Assembly: GCF_000203815.1 (NCBI RefSeq)
Contig: NW_004457624.1
Location: forward strand, 558,001-622,000
Direction of reading: 5' to 3'
Source of the DNA: Cavenderia fasciculata
Taxonomy: Eukaryota > Evosea > Eumycetozoa > Acytosteliales > Cavenderiaceae
Length of the DNA stretch: 64,000 nt
Part shown: one piece after another, positions 34,655-46,900 of the stretch
How the letters are laid out: every line of letters starts with the position of its first letter
How positions within the stretch are numbered: position 1 is the stretch's first letter
Program-made: the position numbers and the translations under genes
Notes under the pieces: model-generated
Databases searched by the model: none
Seen by the model: only the letters and a program-made list of their open reading frames with translations
Told to the model about the DNA's origin: nothing

Positions 34655-35693
34655 ATGCAATTTTTACGTACTGCTACTCGTGTATTCTCAGCTACCCAAC
34701 CATTAGCTGCCGTTCAAGGTTCAAGGTATGTGTCTAGTACAAAAGTAACAGCAACAAAGCAGTAGTAACAGAGACAACAACGACAACAATCAGATCAGAT
34801 CAGAACAATCGATTCATTCATTCCACCACTTCACAACAAAAAACGACAGTGGTTGATCATAGACAACAGATTCATTCAATTAGCATTAGATCTTGTATAC
34901 AAGTTGACATTATGCATCTTTACATTTGCAGATATGCGCAAGAATGATCAATCTGTACTGTGCGACAATCACACAACGAAAATTGGTCATAAATAATGAA
35001 GAATTTAAAAAGTCACTATTCAATCATGTATTGACAAGATAGAAGGATAGATAGATAGATAGATACAAACAAACAAGATCAATCGATAATAGACGTAGAC
35101 GGACGGATAGATAAAACCGCCAACAATTTAGATGAAAACATCAACCAAATATGATGATCATCATCAATGTCAGACCATTCTACAACAAAAAAACTCCTTA
35201 CTACAACAACAAAGATTAGATCGAATAATCTAGACAGACATAGTTGAAAGATCTTTGAAACTTTAACACAATTATTAACACATTACCACTTTTATTACAT
35301 ACCAATATAATATTATATAGAGGTTACTTTAAGAAGTTCCTCTTCCCAACTGAAAGACAATTGAGAACCGAACAACTCCACGAAAATGGTATCTTCCCAG
35401 GTAACCCAGCTTTCGATGCTTTCTATGACAAGCTCGAACAAACCCAAGTATCAAAGGATCTCAATATCCCAGATGCCTTGTTGGACGATCCACTCCTCCA
35501 CGTCTCTGTCATCAAATACAACAAGCACGTCGTCGAAAAGTACAACTTATCCCCAGAGCAAGAAAAGTCTCTCTTGGAGGAATACGATCTCTCATATGGT
35601 GACTCGTCACTTGAATATATCCTCCCACTTCCAGTCCCAGAACACAACTTTGAAGAATTACCAGTCATCGTTCGTTATGATGGTGAACACTAA
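34655..35693 (+). CDS. Small probable mitochondrial protein, unknown
   Basis: Exons are 34655-34725 and 35321-35693, joined in phase, 147 aa. The N-terminus MQFLRTATRVFSATQPLAAV is basic, hydroxylated and lacks acids, like a mitochondrial import signal; the first intron follows just after it. The mature part is acidic, with RGYFKKFLFPTERQLRTEQL, then NLSPEQEKSLLEEYDLSYGD, and a C-terminal EELPVIVRYDGEH. Codons are strongly biased to C-ending forms, as in highly expressed genes here. I suspect an accessory subunit of a respiratory complex, but no family was recognised, so this is a guess from targeting and expression signs. The 595-bp intron is by far the longest in the window. Confidence 0.75.
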
Positions 35694-35943
35694 ATAATTC
35701 AAATCAACACTCTCCCCCATGTTTTGTGATGATGATAAAAAAAGCATTACAAATCTGGATCATTAATAATAATAACAATAATAATAATAATAATATAAAT
35801 ATAAAATATAAATAGGAAGAAAAAAACTTTAAATTATTTGTAAAACCCACCATTCAATTGATTAATTACACTGTGCAGTGATATTTTGGTAATAATAATA
35901 ATATTAAATAATCCTATCTATATTTAGGATTTATTTACTTTTA

Positions 35944-38900
35944 TTAAGTTGAATTCTTTGTAGATTTTGAAATGGAACTCAAAATTGTTTTAAAAGTTTG
36001 AATTACATTAAAACCTGATGGACTAGTTGGTGGGGAGGAAATACTTTGTTCGATACATTCACGAACCAAATCCAACAACTCGGAATGGATTCTTAATAAT
36101 TCCTCGATGGATTTGAATTTTGATTGTCTAACCATATCTGTAATGAGATTTGTTTCTTCATCATCAAAGTCTACACCAGTGCCAACATTGATTTGAGAGT
36201 TTTTGTACCATTCTTCGATTTGAAGTGTTTCAGCTTCTTGTTGTTCTTTTTCCTTGGCCTCTTTTTCCTCTCTTTCTTGTGTTTCTCTTTCCTCTCTTCT
36301 TTCCTTTTCCTCTCTTTCCTCCTTTTCATTTTCATCTTCAACCTCTACAACACCATTTTCTTGGTCTTGACTCATTTTCTTGTCACCATCTTCATCGTGA
36401 TGATCTTTTCCATTTTCTTTCATCTTTTCATCTTGACTATCATCATGATCCTTATGAATACCATTTCCATTCATTAAAGTAGATGTTGTAGAAGTGGTTG
36501 AAGTAGTTGAAGTGGTAGAAATAGTAGTTGTAGAAGTAGCAGTGGAAGTAGTTTCGTCATTTTGATTCTTTTCTTCTCCATCTTTTTCTTTTTCCTTTTC
36601 GAGTTCATTTTCATCTTTTTCTTTATCAGTTTCTTCTTGACTTTGTTGTTGTTGAGTAGTTTCTTTATCCTTGTCAACAGAGACTCTCTTTTTACGTGGT
36701 CTTCTTAAAAATGAATCCATCATTTCCTGTGTAATTTGGGTAGGTGTTTCACCACGGAGTCTTGCACTTCTAGTTGCCATTCTTGGTTCTGGACCATTAC
36801 CATTTAATTTTGCCAAACTTGATGATAATTGTACACTATTTACATGTTTATATTTTGGTGTAGGGATTGGTGGTGAACCCATAACATTATTACCATTACT
36901 ATTACCGTTATTATTATTATTATTATTATTATTGTTGATATTTCTTTTTGGTAATTTTTTAGCAATTGTTTCACAAGCACTAACAAGACTTGGATCAAAT
37001 TGTTCAACCATTTGTAATACTTCATCTTGTAATTGTTTGGCTCTTGAAATGGATTTGGCAGCATCGATTCCATCTGGATCATGGTGATTATAATATTCAA
37101 TAGTATTGAATACAATAAGATCAATGTCATTCAAGAATGCTGAAAGACATGAATATTGATGATTCTCTAAATTACTTGAAACTCTATATAAACTCATAGG
37201 TGTTTCAATTAATTCATAATATTCTGGACATAATTCAATATTCTAAAAAAAAACAAATAAATAAATAATTTCTTTTTTTTGTTGTTTTTTTTTTGTTTTT
37301 ATACTTACAACATCTCTAAAGAAAATTGCATATCTTCTATCATAAATAATCTTTGAAAGTGTTTCTCTTAACAATATTCTAATTTGTCTTAATAAATGTT
37401 CTTCACGTTTAACATCTCTTTGATCACCGGTCATCATTGGTACGATTGGTAAATTTTCCAATTCTCTTTTCTTTTCAATTTTCTTTTGATAGATTTGATA
37501 TAATGAACTTTTAATTTCCTTGAACATATTTCTATAAAATTGTAATAATTCAATCTATAATAAATAGAAAGTAAATATATGTACTTGTATATTCATTGTT
37601 TCTTGTTACTTACATCTTTTGGATAATCAATTATAAATACACCCTTTTTCTTTGTACTAAACATTTCCAAGAGATCAGTTGGAATTGTATCCTTTGGTTG
37701 TTCAATGGTAGCAATGACAAAGATTGGTTGATCAGAATCCATATTGTGAAGATAACTAGAGAGAGTATTGGCAAGTGATGTTATTTCCCACCACTTGTCA
37801 ATGTTGCAAAGATAGAGGACACTGGGAGCAACCTTTTTAGCTTCACTAAGGATTCTACAGCAAGACTCTTCGATTGATTTTGATGATGCATCTGATAGTA
37901 GGGTACAGATATCGATTGAAAAGGTTGGGAAATCTTCGAGGTTGTACAACAATGCATTGGCGAGTTGTATTTGACACATTCCCTTGTCTCCACCAATCAA
38001 TAGTCTAGGACGATAGATAGAGTTGGTGGTCATTGTAAATGTAAACTTTTCCTTTTCCGGTAGTTGGTTGTTTTGTTCGAGTTGGGTGGTTTGTTGTTTC
38101 GACGCCACAGTAAGTTTGGCGAGTTGTGATTTGGGAAAGATGGCGGGTACGTAGGAATCGACCAAGTTCTTGAGATAGGGTTCGAGCAGTGGTTTGATGG
38201 TCGACGAGAGTGGAGCCGAGAATGACGACACGGAACGACGCGACGTGGGGACAATAGTACGCATCGATTCGATAAAGTTGTGTCGTTGCACGGTGATGCT
38301 GTTGACATTGAGCAGAAACTTGGAGCTGCCGTCACCGCTGTAGATCTGGGGGTAGGCAGATCGCAGTGCACCGAGGACTGACTCGGAACAGAGTGCTTTA
38401 ATGTCTGCACCGCAGTATCCCGATGCACGCTCTGCCACCTCTTGAATGGTCGATTCGAGCAAGGGAGGTTTCCAGCTCTTTGTGTGGATCTCCAAGATAC
38501 GCTTACGCGCGGATGCGTCGGGTAGGGAAAACATGAGCTCGCGGTCGAAACGTCCGGGACGTCTGAGCGCGGGGTCGATCGAGTCGACTCGGTTGGTGGC
38601 ACCAATCACAATGACCTGTCCACGCGAGTCGAGCCCGTCCATCAATGCGAGCAGAGTAGATACGAGCGAGCTGTGGATCTGGTCCTGACGACTGCTTCGC
38701 ACGGGTGCCAGCCCGTCAATCTCGTCGAAAAAGATGATCGACGGCTGCATCGACTTGGCCTGCTCAAACAGGATACGCAGCTGACGTTCGGCCTCACCCA
38801 CCCACTTGCTCAGACAATCCGCACCCTTTCGCATGAAAAATGAGATGGGGCGATTACCCCCGGCAATCTTGTTGCACTCGTTGACAAGTGCACGTGCAAC

Positions 38901-40533
38901 CAATGTCTTGCCTGTGCCTGGTGGGCCGTAAAACAGCACACCTTTGGGTGCCGATATATCAAACTTTTGGAATACCTCTGGGTAGACCAATGGAAGCATC
39001 AGCATCTCCTTGAGCAGACGAATGTGTCCGTCCAACCCACCGACACTGTCAAAACCAACCGTCGTATCTATTTGCAGTGGTTCGGATCCCGTCGCGGTAA
39101 TGTCGCCACCACCATTATTATTATTATTGCTCGGATTGGATAGGTTGAAATTCATGGGAATATGTCCCCCCTTTGGTCCAAACGATCGTCCGGCCACACC
39201 GTTGATTGGAGTGACGGGGGTATCTGGTTCATTGTCGGAATTGTCAGTGTCTCGCGACGACGATCCATTTCGTCGTTGGGGTGGTGGTGGAATGTACATC
39301 TTGCCACCCGACACTCCTCTTGCCGAATGTTTTGGTGGGTATTCTTTGGTTGGATCATATCTACTTGTTGGAATACGTGTTCTTCTAGAGTTAGTTGGTG
39401 GTAGATTCTGTGCCCATGATGCACCTCTTGTCGTTGTTTTCTTCTTTTCAACCAAATCACCATTTTCATCCAATGGTGGTGTTGTATCTCCAACACTAAT
39501 CGCATCTATATCTTCCTCCTCTTCTTCCTCTTCTTCTTCACCTTCTTCTTCTTCTTCTTCTTCTTCCTCTTGATCACTATGTTTTGAACCTTCTTGTTCT
39601 TCTTGTTCCTCGACAAGTTGTTTTCTCTTTCTCTTTCCAAATGCATTTAAACTAAGATCAAGTGTATTCAAATCAATAGTTGATGTACTTCTTGTTCTAG
39701 TGGTTGGTAGATTACTATTATTATTATTATTCGACGATATTGATTCTCGTTTAATTGGTTGACGCATTACACGTTGGTATGGGTTACTATTGTATTGTGA
39801 ATCATCATCTGATTTTCTACCATTTCTAGTCGGTGTATGACTCTCCTCCTCTAATGTATCATGATAGAATCTTGGTTTCTTTATAGTTCTACCTGCTCTT
39901 GATTGTACCTATCATAACAATCAATCAATCATTAAACAGTTAGTTAATTGTCAATCATATCAATAGATTATCCTTTATACATACCATTGGAGGTGGAGAT
40001 TGTTGTTGTGGTTGTTGTCTACCATAATTTGATCTACGAGTCGTTGTAGTAGTCGAATATCTCTTTGTGACTCTTCGTTGTTGTTGTTGTTCTTCTTCCT
40101 CTTCTTCCTCTTCTGAATCATAATCATCTTGATAAAGTTTCTTGACTGGTCGTCTTGGTCTAAGATTAAACTTTTTCTTTCTTGCTTCATCTTCCTCCTC
40201 CTCTTCATCCTCTTCATGATATTCTGAATATTCTTCTTCTTCTTGTTGTTGTGGTTGTTTCTCTTCTTCCTCTTCTTGTGTCTGATCCTCTATCTCTAAT
40301 GGTTCTTCTTCTTCTTCTTCATTGTTGTCTTCTTGTGTATGTGGCTCATCATCTTGATCGACGCCGCTATCATCTCTAACTTGTTCCTCCTCTGTTTGAA
40401 CCTCTTCTTCTTCCTCTTGTTGTTGTTGTTGTGATGGTTGACCTCTTCGTCTAGCTGATAAAGGGGTTGATGGCGCTGATTGTTGGAGTGCCGCAATCAG
40501 CGATGCTGATCTGCTTCTTCTTGTGAATGTCAT
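35944..40533 (-). CDS. AAA-ATPase with bromodomain, ATAD2/Yta7-like
   Basis: Chromatin protein of the ATAD2/Yta7 family, which acts on histones with an AAA motor and a bromodomain. Exons are 40533-39985, 39908-37614, 37554-37309 and 37242-35944, all phase 0, 1462 aa. After an acidic Glu/Gln-rich N-terminus comes AAA-1 at about 460-700: Walker A GVLFYGPPGTGKT (near 503), Walker B SIIFFDEIDGLAP (near 575), and IDPALRRPGRFDRE with arginine fingers. A degenerate second AAA follows. The bromodomain at about 965-1110 reads CPEYYELIETPMSLYRV, then DIDLIVFNTIEYYNHHDPDG, split by two introns. The tail is a Glu/Lys-rich charged region. Family assignment is firm; the individual orthologue name is not given. 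Confidence 0.92.
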
Positions 40534-41443
40534 CTAATCTATATCTACTTGTATATCATGTGTATATATCCAACTCTTTAAAGTGTATATCTCTATCTCT
40601 ATTTGTGTCTAATGAAAATCAGATCAGTGATCGATGATTGAGTGTCAGTGACAGTGGTTTGTTTTCTTTGAAGAAGTGTCAAACGAAATGAAATGAAATG
40701 AGTCCGTCGTCTTTGTTTCGTCGTTCCTGATCGCAATTTAACTTTCAAAGTTTAAATGACACAATACAAATACCAAAAGAGAGAGAGAGAATGAATATAT
40801 AGATATAGTAACTAAACTATGATATATTATACAAATAATAATAATAAACAGATAAGTATTAAACACACACACACACACAGAGAAATGTAAGTGAAAGAAA
40901 GAATGATTGGTATTTTGCTCTTTATCTCATATATATTAAAAATATTTATAAAATTTTTAATTAATTAAATGATTTTGAATGTCTCTTTGACTCTTTTATT
41001 TATCTGATGAATACATATGAGATACTCGAGTACAATACAACGCACTAGAACAACATTTTTTACTCTATCAATCCTACCTCGATTACAATAGATAGAGCAG
41101 GCAATGAGAGAATAAAAAGTTGTGTTCTAAATGGGTTGTTATCGTGATCGCCGTTCATGTCAAGAGGTGATGCTAGAAATCTCCCAATCTTATTTGTTTC
41201 TGAGGGTTTTTGGTCAATTGTCGAAACAAAAGACAAATGATACTAGTTCAAGACAAACGAGTAAAGTAGAGAGTCGACTCTGAGTAAATTAAATTCAAAA
41301 AAAATAAAAAAAATCAATTTTTGGTGATCTCTGCACTGCAGCCACTATTCTCTGAGACTGTGAGTTTGATCTTATTGAGCAGTAGTCGACTTCTACCATC
41401 TATCTATCATTGTATATTAAATTAAAGAGAGAAAAGAGATAAG
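40534..41443. other. Gene-free stretch between divergent ATAD2-like and NDUFA13 genes
   Basis: 910 bp between divergent start codons. It holds an (AC)n tract near 40865-40880, (AAT)n near 40830-40850 and AT-rich repeats; the part at 41140-41400 near NDUFA13 is more mixed (GTTATCGTGATCGCCG). No RNA gene recognised. Confidence 0.5.
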
Positions 41444-42133
41444 ATGACAATCGATTACAGACAAAGATGGGTACAAGATCTTCCACCTCCAGGTGGTTAT
41501 GAACCATTACCATTCGGTAGACAAACACCAAAGATGGTTAGCGGCTACAAAATATTTGCTGGTGTTGGTTTGGTCATCTCTATTGGAACTTATTTATTCA
41601 TTAATCAAAGACTTCAAGATTTGTATGTGTGATACATCAATCAGATTCTTATCATCATCAACGCATCATCATCGTTGGTTGCGTGATAAATGAATGAATC
41701 ATTCATTCATTCATTCATTCATTCGATACTTGTACAAATACTAATACCAAATACTATTACAACTAATTACCCTTGCATTACAACTACAAACTTTAACAGG
41801 AGAAACGAAGAAGAAGAAAGAAGAAGATTAACAAAGATTTTACCTATTATTCAAGCTGAAAACGATATTATGTATGTGTTTATAGATAGATAGATAAACT
41901 GAAACACAACAGCGACAATATAATCAATGGATGTGATGACAATGAATGAAAACAAATGATGATTAACATATATTTGACAATGTTGCTATATTATTAGGTT
42001 CCTTGGATCAGCACATGAAAATGTATATCATACTAGATGGATGCCACCTTCAATCGATAGATGTGGTGCTTTCAAGATCATTCCACAGTCATGGGTTGCT
42101 GAAAAGAAGCAACACCATGGTGGTCACCACTAA
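41444..42133 (+). CDS. ndufa13: NADH dehydrogenase accessory subunit NDUFA13 (GRIM-19)
   Basis: Accessory subunit of mitochondrial complex I. Exons are 41444-41622, 41800-41871 and 41998-42133, phases matching, 128 aa, near the usual 144. Landmarks: QDLPPPGGYEPLPFGRQTPK at the N-terminus (the PPPGGY motif is typical), one membrane helix (SGYKIFAGVGLVISIGTYLF), a basic-acidic helix RRNEEEERRR-like stretch (seen as LRNEEEERRRLTKILPIIQA), then a tail with HTRWMPPSIDR. A (CATT)n tract lies in intron 1. The middle exon of 72 nt is easily overlooked. Confidence 0.93.
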
Positions 42134-42374
42134 TTCATTTCAATTAGTGACCTAAACTAATAATAATAATATAATGATCTAGACAATAATAACAACCCAG
42201 TAATAATAATAATAATATACAAACCCTATTTTTTAATTTAAATAATCCATTGGTGGAATCAGACTAGATTGGTGATTTATATACAAACGTTATATATTCA
42301 ATAATTTATTTACAAGTATTATATTTAGGGGTTGTTGGTTCTGTTTGGATTGGTTAGATTGATGATCCATTCAT

Positions 42375-43355
42375 TTAATGACTAATGGATAACTTGTAGA
42401 ATCGAATTGCATTGTCGTAATAGATATTTTGTTGTTCTTGGGGAGAGAGATGTTGGAATGCTCGATGTGTAAGGACTAACCATTCCTGATACTCTTCAGA
42501 CGTGTGAACAGGGAAATCACTGCCCCACAAGAGTCGGGTGGATGGGAAACAACGGAGAAGATGTTTGATGTAGGTGAGAATCATCTGATTGGCACTATCG
42601 GCAGATGAAGGAGATGACGAAGGTGACGACGACAATTGAGAGGTAAGGGTAGCAGAGGCAGGGGAGGAGGATGAGGATGGTTTGTATTGGTTGTACATGC
42701 CAGAGACCTTGCATACTACATTGGGGGCATTCTCACCAAACCATTGCATATCAAGACTCCACTGAGAAAAGTCTGGTGAGTTGGCAGAGATGGTTGGTTT
42801 GGCAGCATGGTCAATTACAATTTTAAGATGTGGGTATCGTTCAACCAGTGTTTTGAGGTGTTTTAAATGACGTGGTTGTACTAAAGCTTCAAATACAATC
42901 TCTTGGGCTTGTAGATACTCCAAGACTTGGGCACCCTCTTTCTGTAGTATCCAATCATCTTGTGCAATGTCTTGGAGCATTGGTCGTACACCCAATAGCA
43001 CCTGAGAACCGTCACCATCACGACTGGGGTGTTTGGCAGATCGAATGTGTTTGAGCCATGCAACAGACTTTTCTCCACCCATGACATCACACCATCCCAC
43101 CACTCCTCTGACCAAAGGTTCATTTTTGGCAACGTCAATAAGATACTCTGTCTCTTGCTCTGTAGGTGCAGCATTAACCAATATAATGCCATCGACATGA
43201 TGAGTGTGATATTGGTTCATATTGACTGCCTTGTAATCAGACACTGAATAGTCTCTATACAATCTTTCAAGTGCAGGTGTTAACCATCCATAATCACCTC
43301 TTGCAATTTGCCATACATGTACATGTGTATCAATTAATGATGTTTGGTCATACAT
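42375..43355 (-). CDS. Amidohydrolase, fuconolactonase-like (COG3618)
   Basis: Metal-dependent TIM-barrel hydrolase of the Amidohydro_2 / COG3618 group, whose studied members open sugar lactones such as L-fucono-1,5-lactone. Single exon, 326 aa, ATG at 43355. Motifs: LIDTHVHVWQ (metal HxH) near residue 8, HHVDGIILVNA, VRGVVGWCD, LLGVRPMLQD, LKIVIDHAAKP, VVCKVSGMYNQY, and LLWGSDFPV with the late Asp. A Ser/Ala/Pro-rich insert at about 228-260 looks like a loop expansion. Cytosolic by lack of a signal peptide. Exact substrate cannot be told by sequence; fuconolactone or another sugar-acid lactone is likely. Confidence 0.82.
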   Translation of the reverse strand: MYDQTSLIDTHVHVWQIARGDYGWLTPALERLYRDYSVSDYKAVNMNQYHTHHVDGIILVNAAPTEQETEYLIDVAKNEPLVRGVVGWCDVMGGEKSVAWLKHIRSAKHPSRDGDGSQVLLGVRPMLQDIAQDDWILQKEGAQVLEYLQAQEIVFEALVQPRHLKHLKTLVERYPHLKIVIDHAAKPTISANSPDFSQWSLDMQWFGENAPNVVCKVSGMYNQYKPSSSSSPASATLTSQLSSSPSSSPSSADSANQMILTYIKHLLRCFPSTRLLWGSDFPVHTSEEYQEWLVLTHRAFQHLSPQEQQNIYYDNAIRFYKLSISH

Positions 43356-43880
43356 TACTATATTTAAATATTTATCTCTTTTGATATTATTATTATCTCT
43401 TGATTTATTATTTTAGTATAATTACAATTGAAACAGCTGTGAAAAAAATAAAGAATGAACTCATTGAATGATTTGGGGTTGGTTAGGACAAAATCAAATC
43501 AAATTCCAAAAAAGGAAGTTTTTCTTTGGGTTGTTGGAAAAAAAATATTGAATCATCATTTATTTATTTTGATATATCGTAAAATATGTACAGGAATCTT
43601 TTTATTTTAAAAAGTTAATGTTCTTCTGTTTGGTTAATTAGGTTGTTTGTTGTTATTAATATTATCATTGTTGTTGTTGTTGTTGATGGACTGAAAAAAA
43701 AGTATTTAACAAACGCGATTATTTTAAATACTTTGGAATTGTTGTTGTTGTTGTTGGTTTTGTTGACTATAATATAATAAATTATTATTAAAAGGTATGA
43801 TGATTGGTGGAAAGAGAGAAATATGGCGGTAGTTTTAATATAAAATGTGATGGAATGTAATGATTAGATTGATGGTCGAC

Positions 43881-43914
<34 letters not shown>

Positions 43915-43930
43915 TAATTAATTATTATTA
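43356..43930. other. Gene-free stretch between amidohydrolase and kinase
   Basis: Promoter side of the amidohydrolase and 3' side of the kinase, both on the minus strand. Contains (GTT)n tracts near 43670-43690 and 43740-43755 and an (ATT)n run at 43881-43911. No gene seen. Confidence 0.5.
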
Positions 43931-46900
43931 TTAATTATTTGAAGAAAGTGAATTGGAAGAATCCATTGATAGACATTTACTAGTTTCATCTTTAAGGTTC
44001 AAGATGTCATCCCAAAGGACACGATTTTCAATGTATGATTTTTCGCATTCCGTTAGTACGTCGATTGCTTCGATACAGGTGGGTCGAGTGGTAATATCCT
44101 TGTCCCAGCAGGAGAGAATGAGGTCTTTAATTTGTTGGGGTGCATTGTGTGGGATAGTTGGACGTAGGTTCTGATTGGATGTGTACAACATAATCTGGAA
44201 CTCATTGAGCTTCTTGTATTCACCATAAGGATGTAGGTAGCGACCGTTGACAAGAGCAAAGGCAAGCTCCCAAAAGACGACTCCGAGTGAATAGACATCT
44301 GACTTTTCCGAGTACTCTTTACCCTGGAAGACTTCGGGTGCACAATAGGCTGATGTACCACGTGTCTTGTTGAGCGTCATCTGGTTGGACTTGGTGTTGA
44401 ACCGAGACAGACCGAAATCGGCTACTTTGATGCGCCAGTCCCGTGTCACGAGGAAATTGAGTGATTTGACGTCACGATGCACAATCTGTGGCGACGACTG
44501 GTGCAACGTGGAGATACCGCGCAGCAACTGGCTGGCAAAGCTAAAGAACCGCTCCCACGTCATCTTTTCAGAGTGTAGTACCTGGTAAAGCGACCCTCTT
44601 GCACAATACTCCATGACGAGACAGATACGTGGTTCCAAAACGACACCATACAGCCCGACAATCATATTGGACTGAAGTGACGCGAGCACATGGAACTCTT
44701 TGAGAAACTCTTCACGGTTGTGTGCTTCGTCGGCAGATTTGAGCACTTTAATGGCGACTTCACGACCGCGATACAGTCCTTTATACACTTTACCAGAGAT
44801 ACCCGAGCCAATCTTGTCAGTGTACTCGAGTTCGTGTTGAGGGATGATCCAACGTCCGTTTTTAATGTCCATGTTTTCGAGTTCTTTGAGCAGGTCGATT
44901 GCACCGGGTGTGATGGCTGGCATGGTCGTGCCGCTGGGAATACGCTTGTGCTTGAGTGAGAGGAGTAACTTCTTTTGGTCTTCGTCGTAGCAACCGATAC
45001 GCACCATCATACTGTCATCCATACGCGACAGCGACCCCTCTTGCGACAACTCTTCGAGTATCAACGCCATACGGAACTGTGTCAACTGACACATGACGAG
45101 CGAGTTGATGATGATCTCGAGTCGACGCAGCAGGTCGATGATCTCTGGTACCAGACAACTGGGTTCTTCGGCCAGCATCAACGGCGTCTTTTTCTCGGCA
45201 GTCGAGATGAGTGTCGGGTCGGCACCAGCAGTAATCAACGTCTTGAGCACGTCGATACGTCCGAGACGCACCGCATAATGCAACGCACTCTCACCCTTTT
45301 TATTGACCAGGTTGACGTTGGCGTTGTTTTTGAGCAGTACATAGACCATCAAAAGTCGGACGCTATTATTAAAGATCGCCTTGTGAAGAGGGGTCTCCCC
45401 ATTATTGTTTTGCTCGTTGACATTGGCACCGCGCTCGATCAAGATCTGTGCAATCTTTTGGCATTCGGGCGACCGGTACTTTTGGCAAAAATAGTGTAGT
45501 GGTGTGTTACCATCAATGTTGCGTTCCTGGACACGTGTGTTGGGGTGGCGGATCAACTGCACCAGCATCGTGTCGGGAATGTCGCTAACCACAGCCACAT
45601 GTAGCGGTGTGTATCCCTCTTTGTCGGGATGGTTGACTTCGTCGGATTTCTTGGACGTGTAATACTCGAGCAGGATCTGCATCATCTCTGCCTCGCCCGA
45701 CTTTATCACGCTGATCAGTGGCGGATCCTCCGACCGACCCGGACGCAACGTGTTGAAAATGTTGCTGTTGTTGGTCGCCGCCGTCAAGTCCAAACTAGCA
45801 CCCCGCGACTTTCGATGTGGCTTGTTGGCCGTGACCAACTCTCTACTCTTTCTCTGATTCAATGCCTGTTTTAATCCATCCACATTCTTTTGTGTTATAC
45901 TCTCTGATAATAATTGTTTTTCTTGATGTAATAATAATGCCTCTATAATTTCAAATGCTTCTTCTTTATGAATAAATAAACAAAATTGATACTAAATGGA
46001 AAATTAAAAGTAAGTTAATATCTTTAAAAGTTATGATTATTATTATTTGAAGACATACATCTCTTTCATCAGTTTTAATTAAAATTCCATTTGGAGCTAA
46101 ACCAGATTTCTTTTCTATACTTTTTATCGATGAAAAAGATATAACTTTTTGTCTCTGTTTGGTTTTATCAAAAACCAAATTATCATAAAAACATAAATAA
46201 TGTTCAGTTAAATATAATTTACCATATTTTAATACAGATCCTTGATATCCACAACTATAATCTAAAAAATAAAATAAATAAAATAAATAAATGTTAATTT
46301 TCTTTAATAATTAATTGGTTTGTTTTTCTTTTTTTTTTTTCCTTTTTTTCTTACAAGTATAAACTTTTTCATCAAGTGGTACAAGAGATTTAAATAATTG
46401 TTGAAATTCTTTGGTTGCAGTATCAACACTACTTCTTCTAGATTTTGGAGTTGTCGATGTTGTTGTTGTCGTTGTAGTGGTTGAGGTGGTTGATGAAGTA
46501 GATATTGATAGACTGGAAGATAGACTTGCACTACTACTTGATAAATCAGCAATGGTTGCTGGTGATGAAGGAGAAGGAGAACTATGACTATTCTGTAGTG
46601 TGGTGCTTGAATGACTATGATGGATATTGAAATGTTGGTTTAGCTGTGGAATGTGACTAGTACTCATACTAGTATTGAGCATCGTCGGTGTGTAGGATCC
46701 TGCACTGTAGCTATGAGAAAGATTAAAACTACTACTATTCAATATTTCACTAGTGTTTGGTGTACTATTATTTTGATTATTATTATAATGACTACTATGA
46801 TTGAGTGTTGGTAGACTGCTTGCAAGCAATTCTTTTTCCAAATTGTTGTTGGTGTGATGATGATGATGGTGATTATTAGATTGCATGATCTCTGTGGGTG

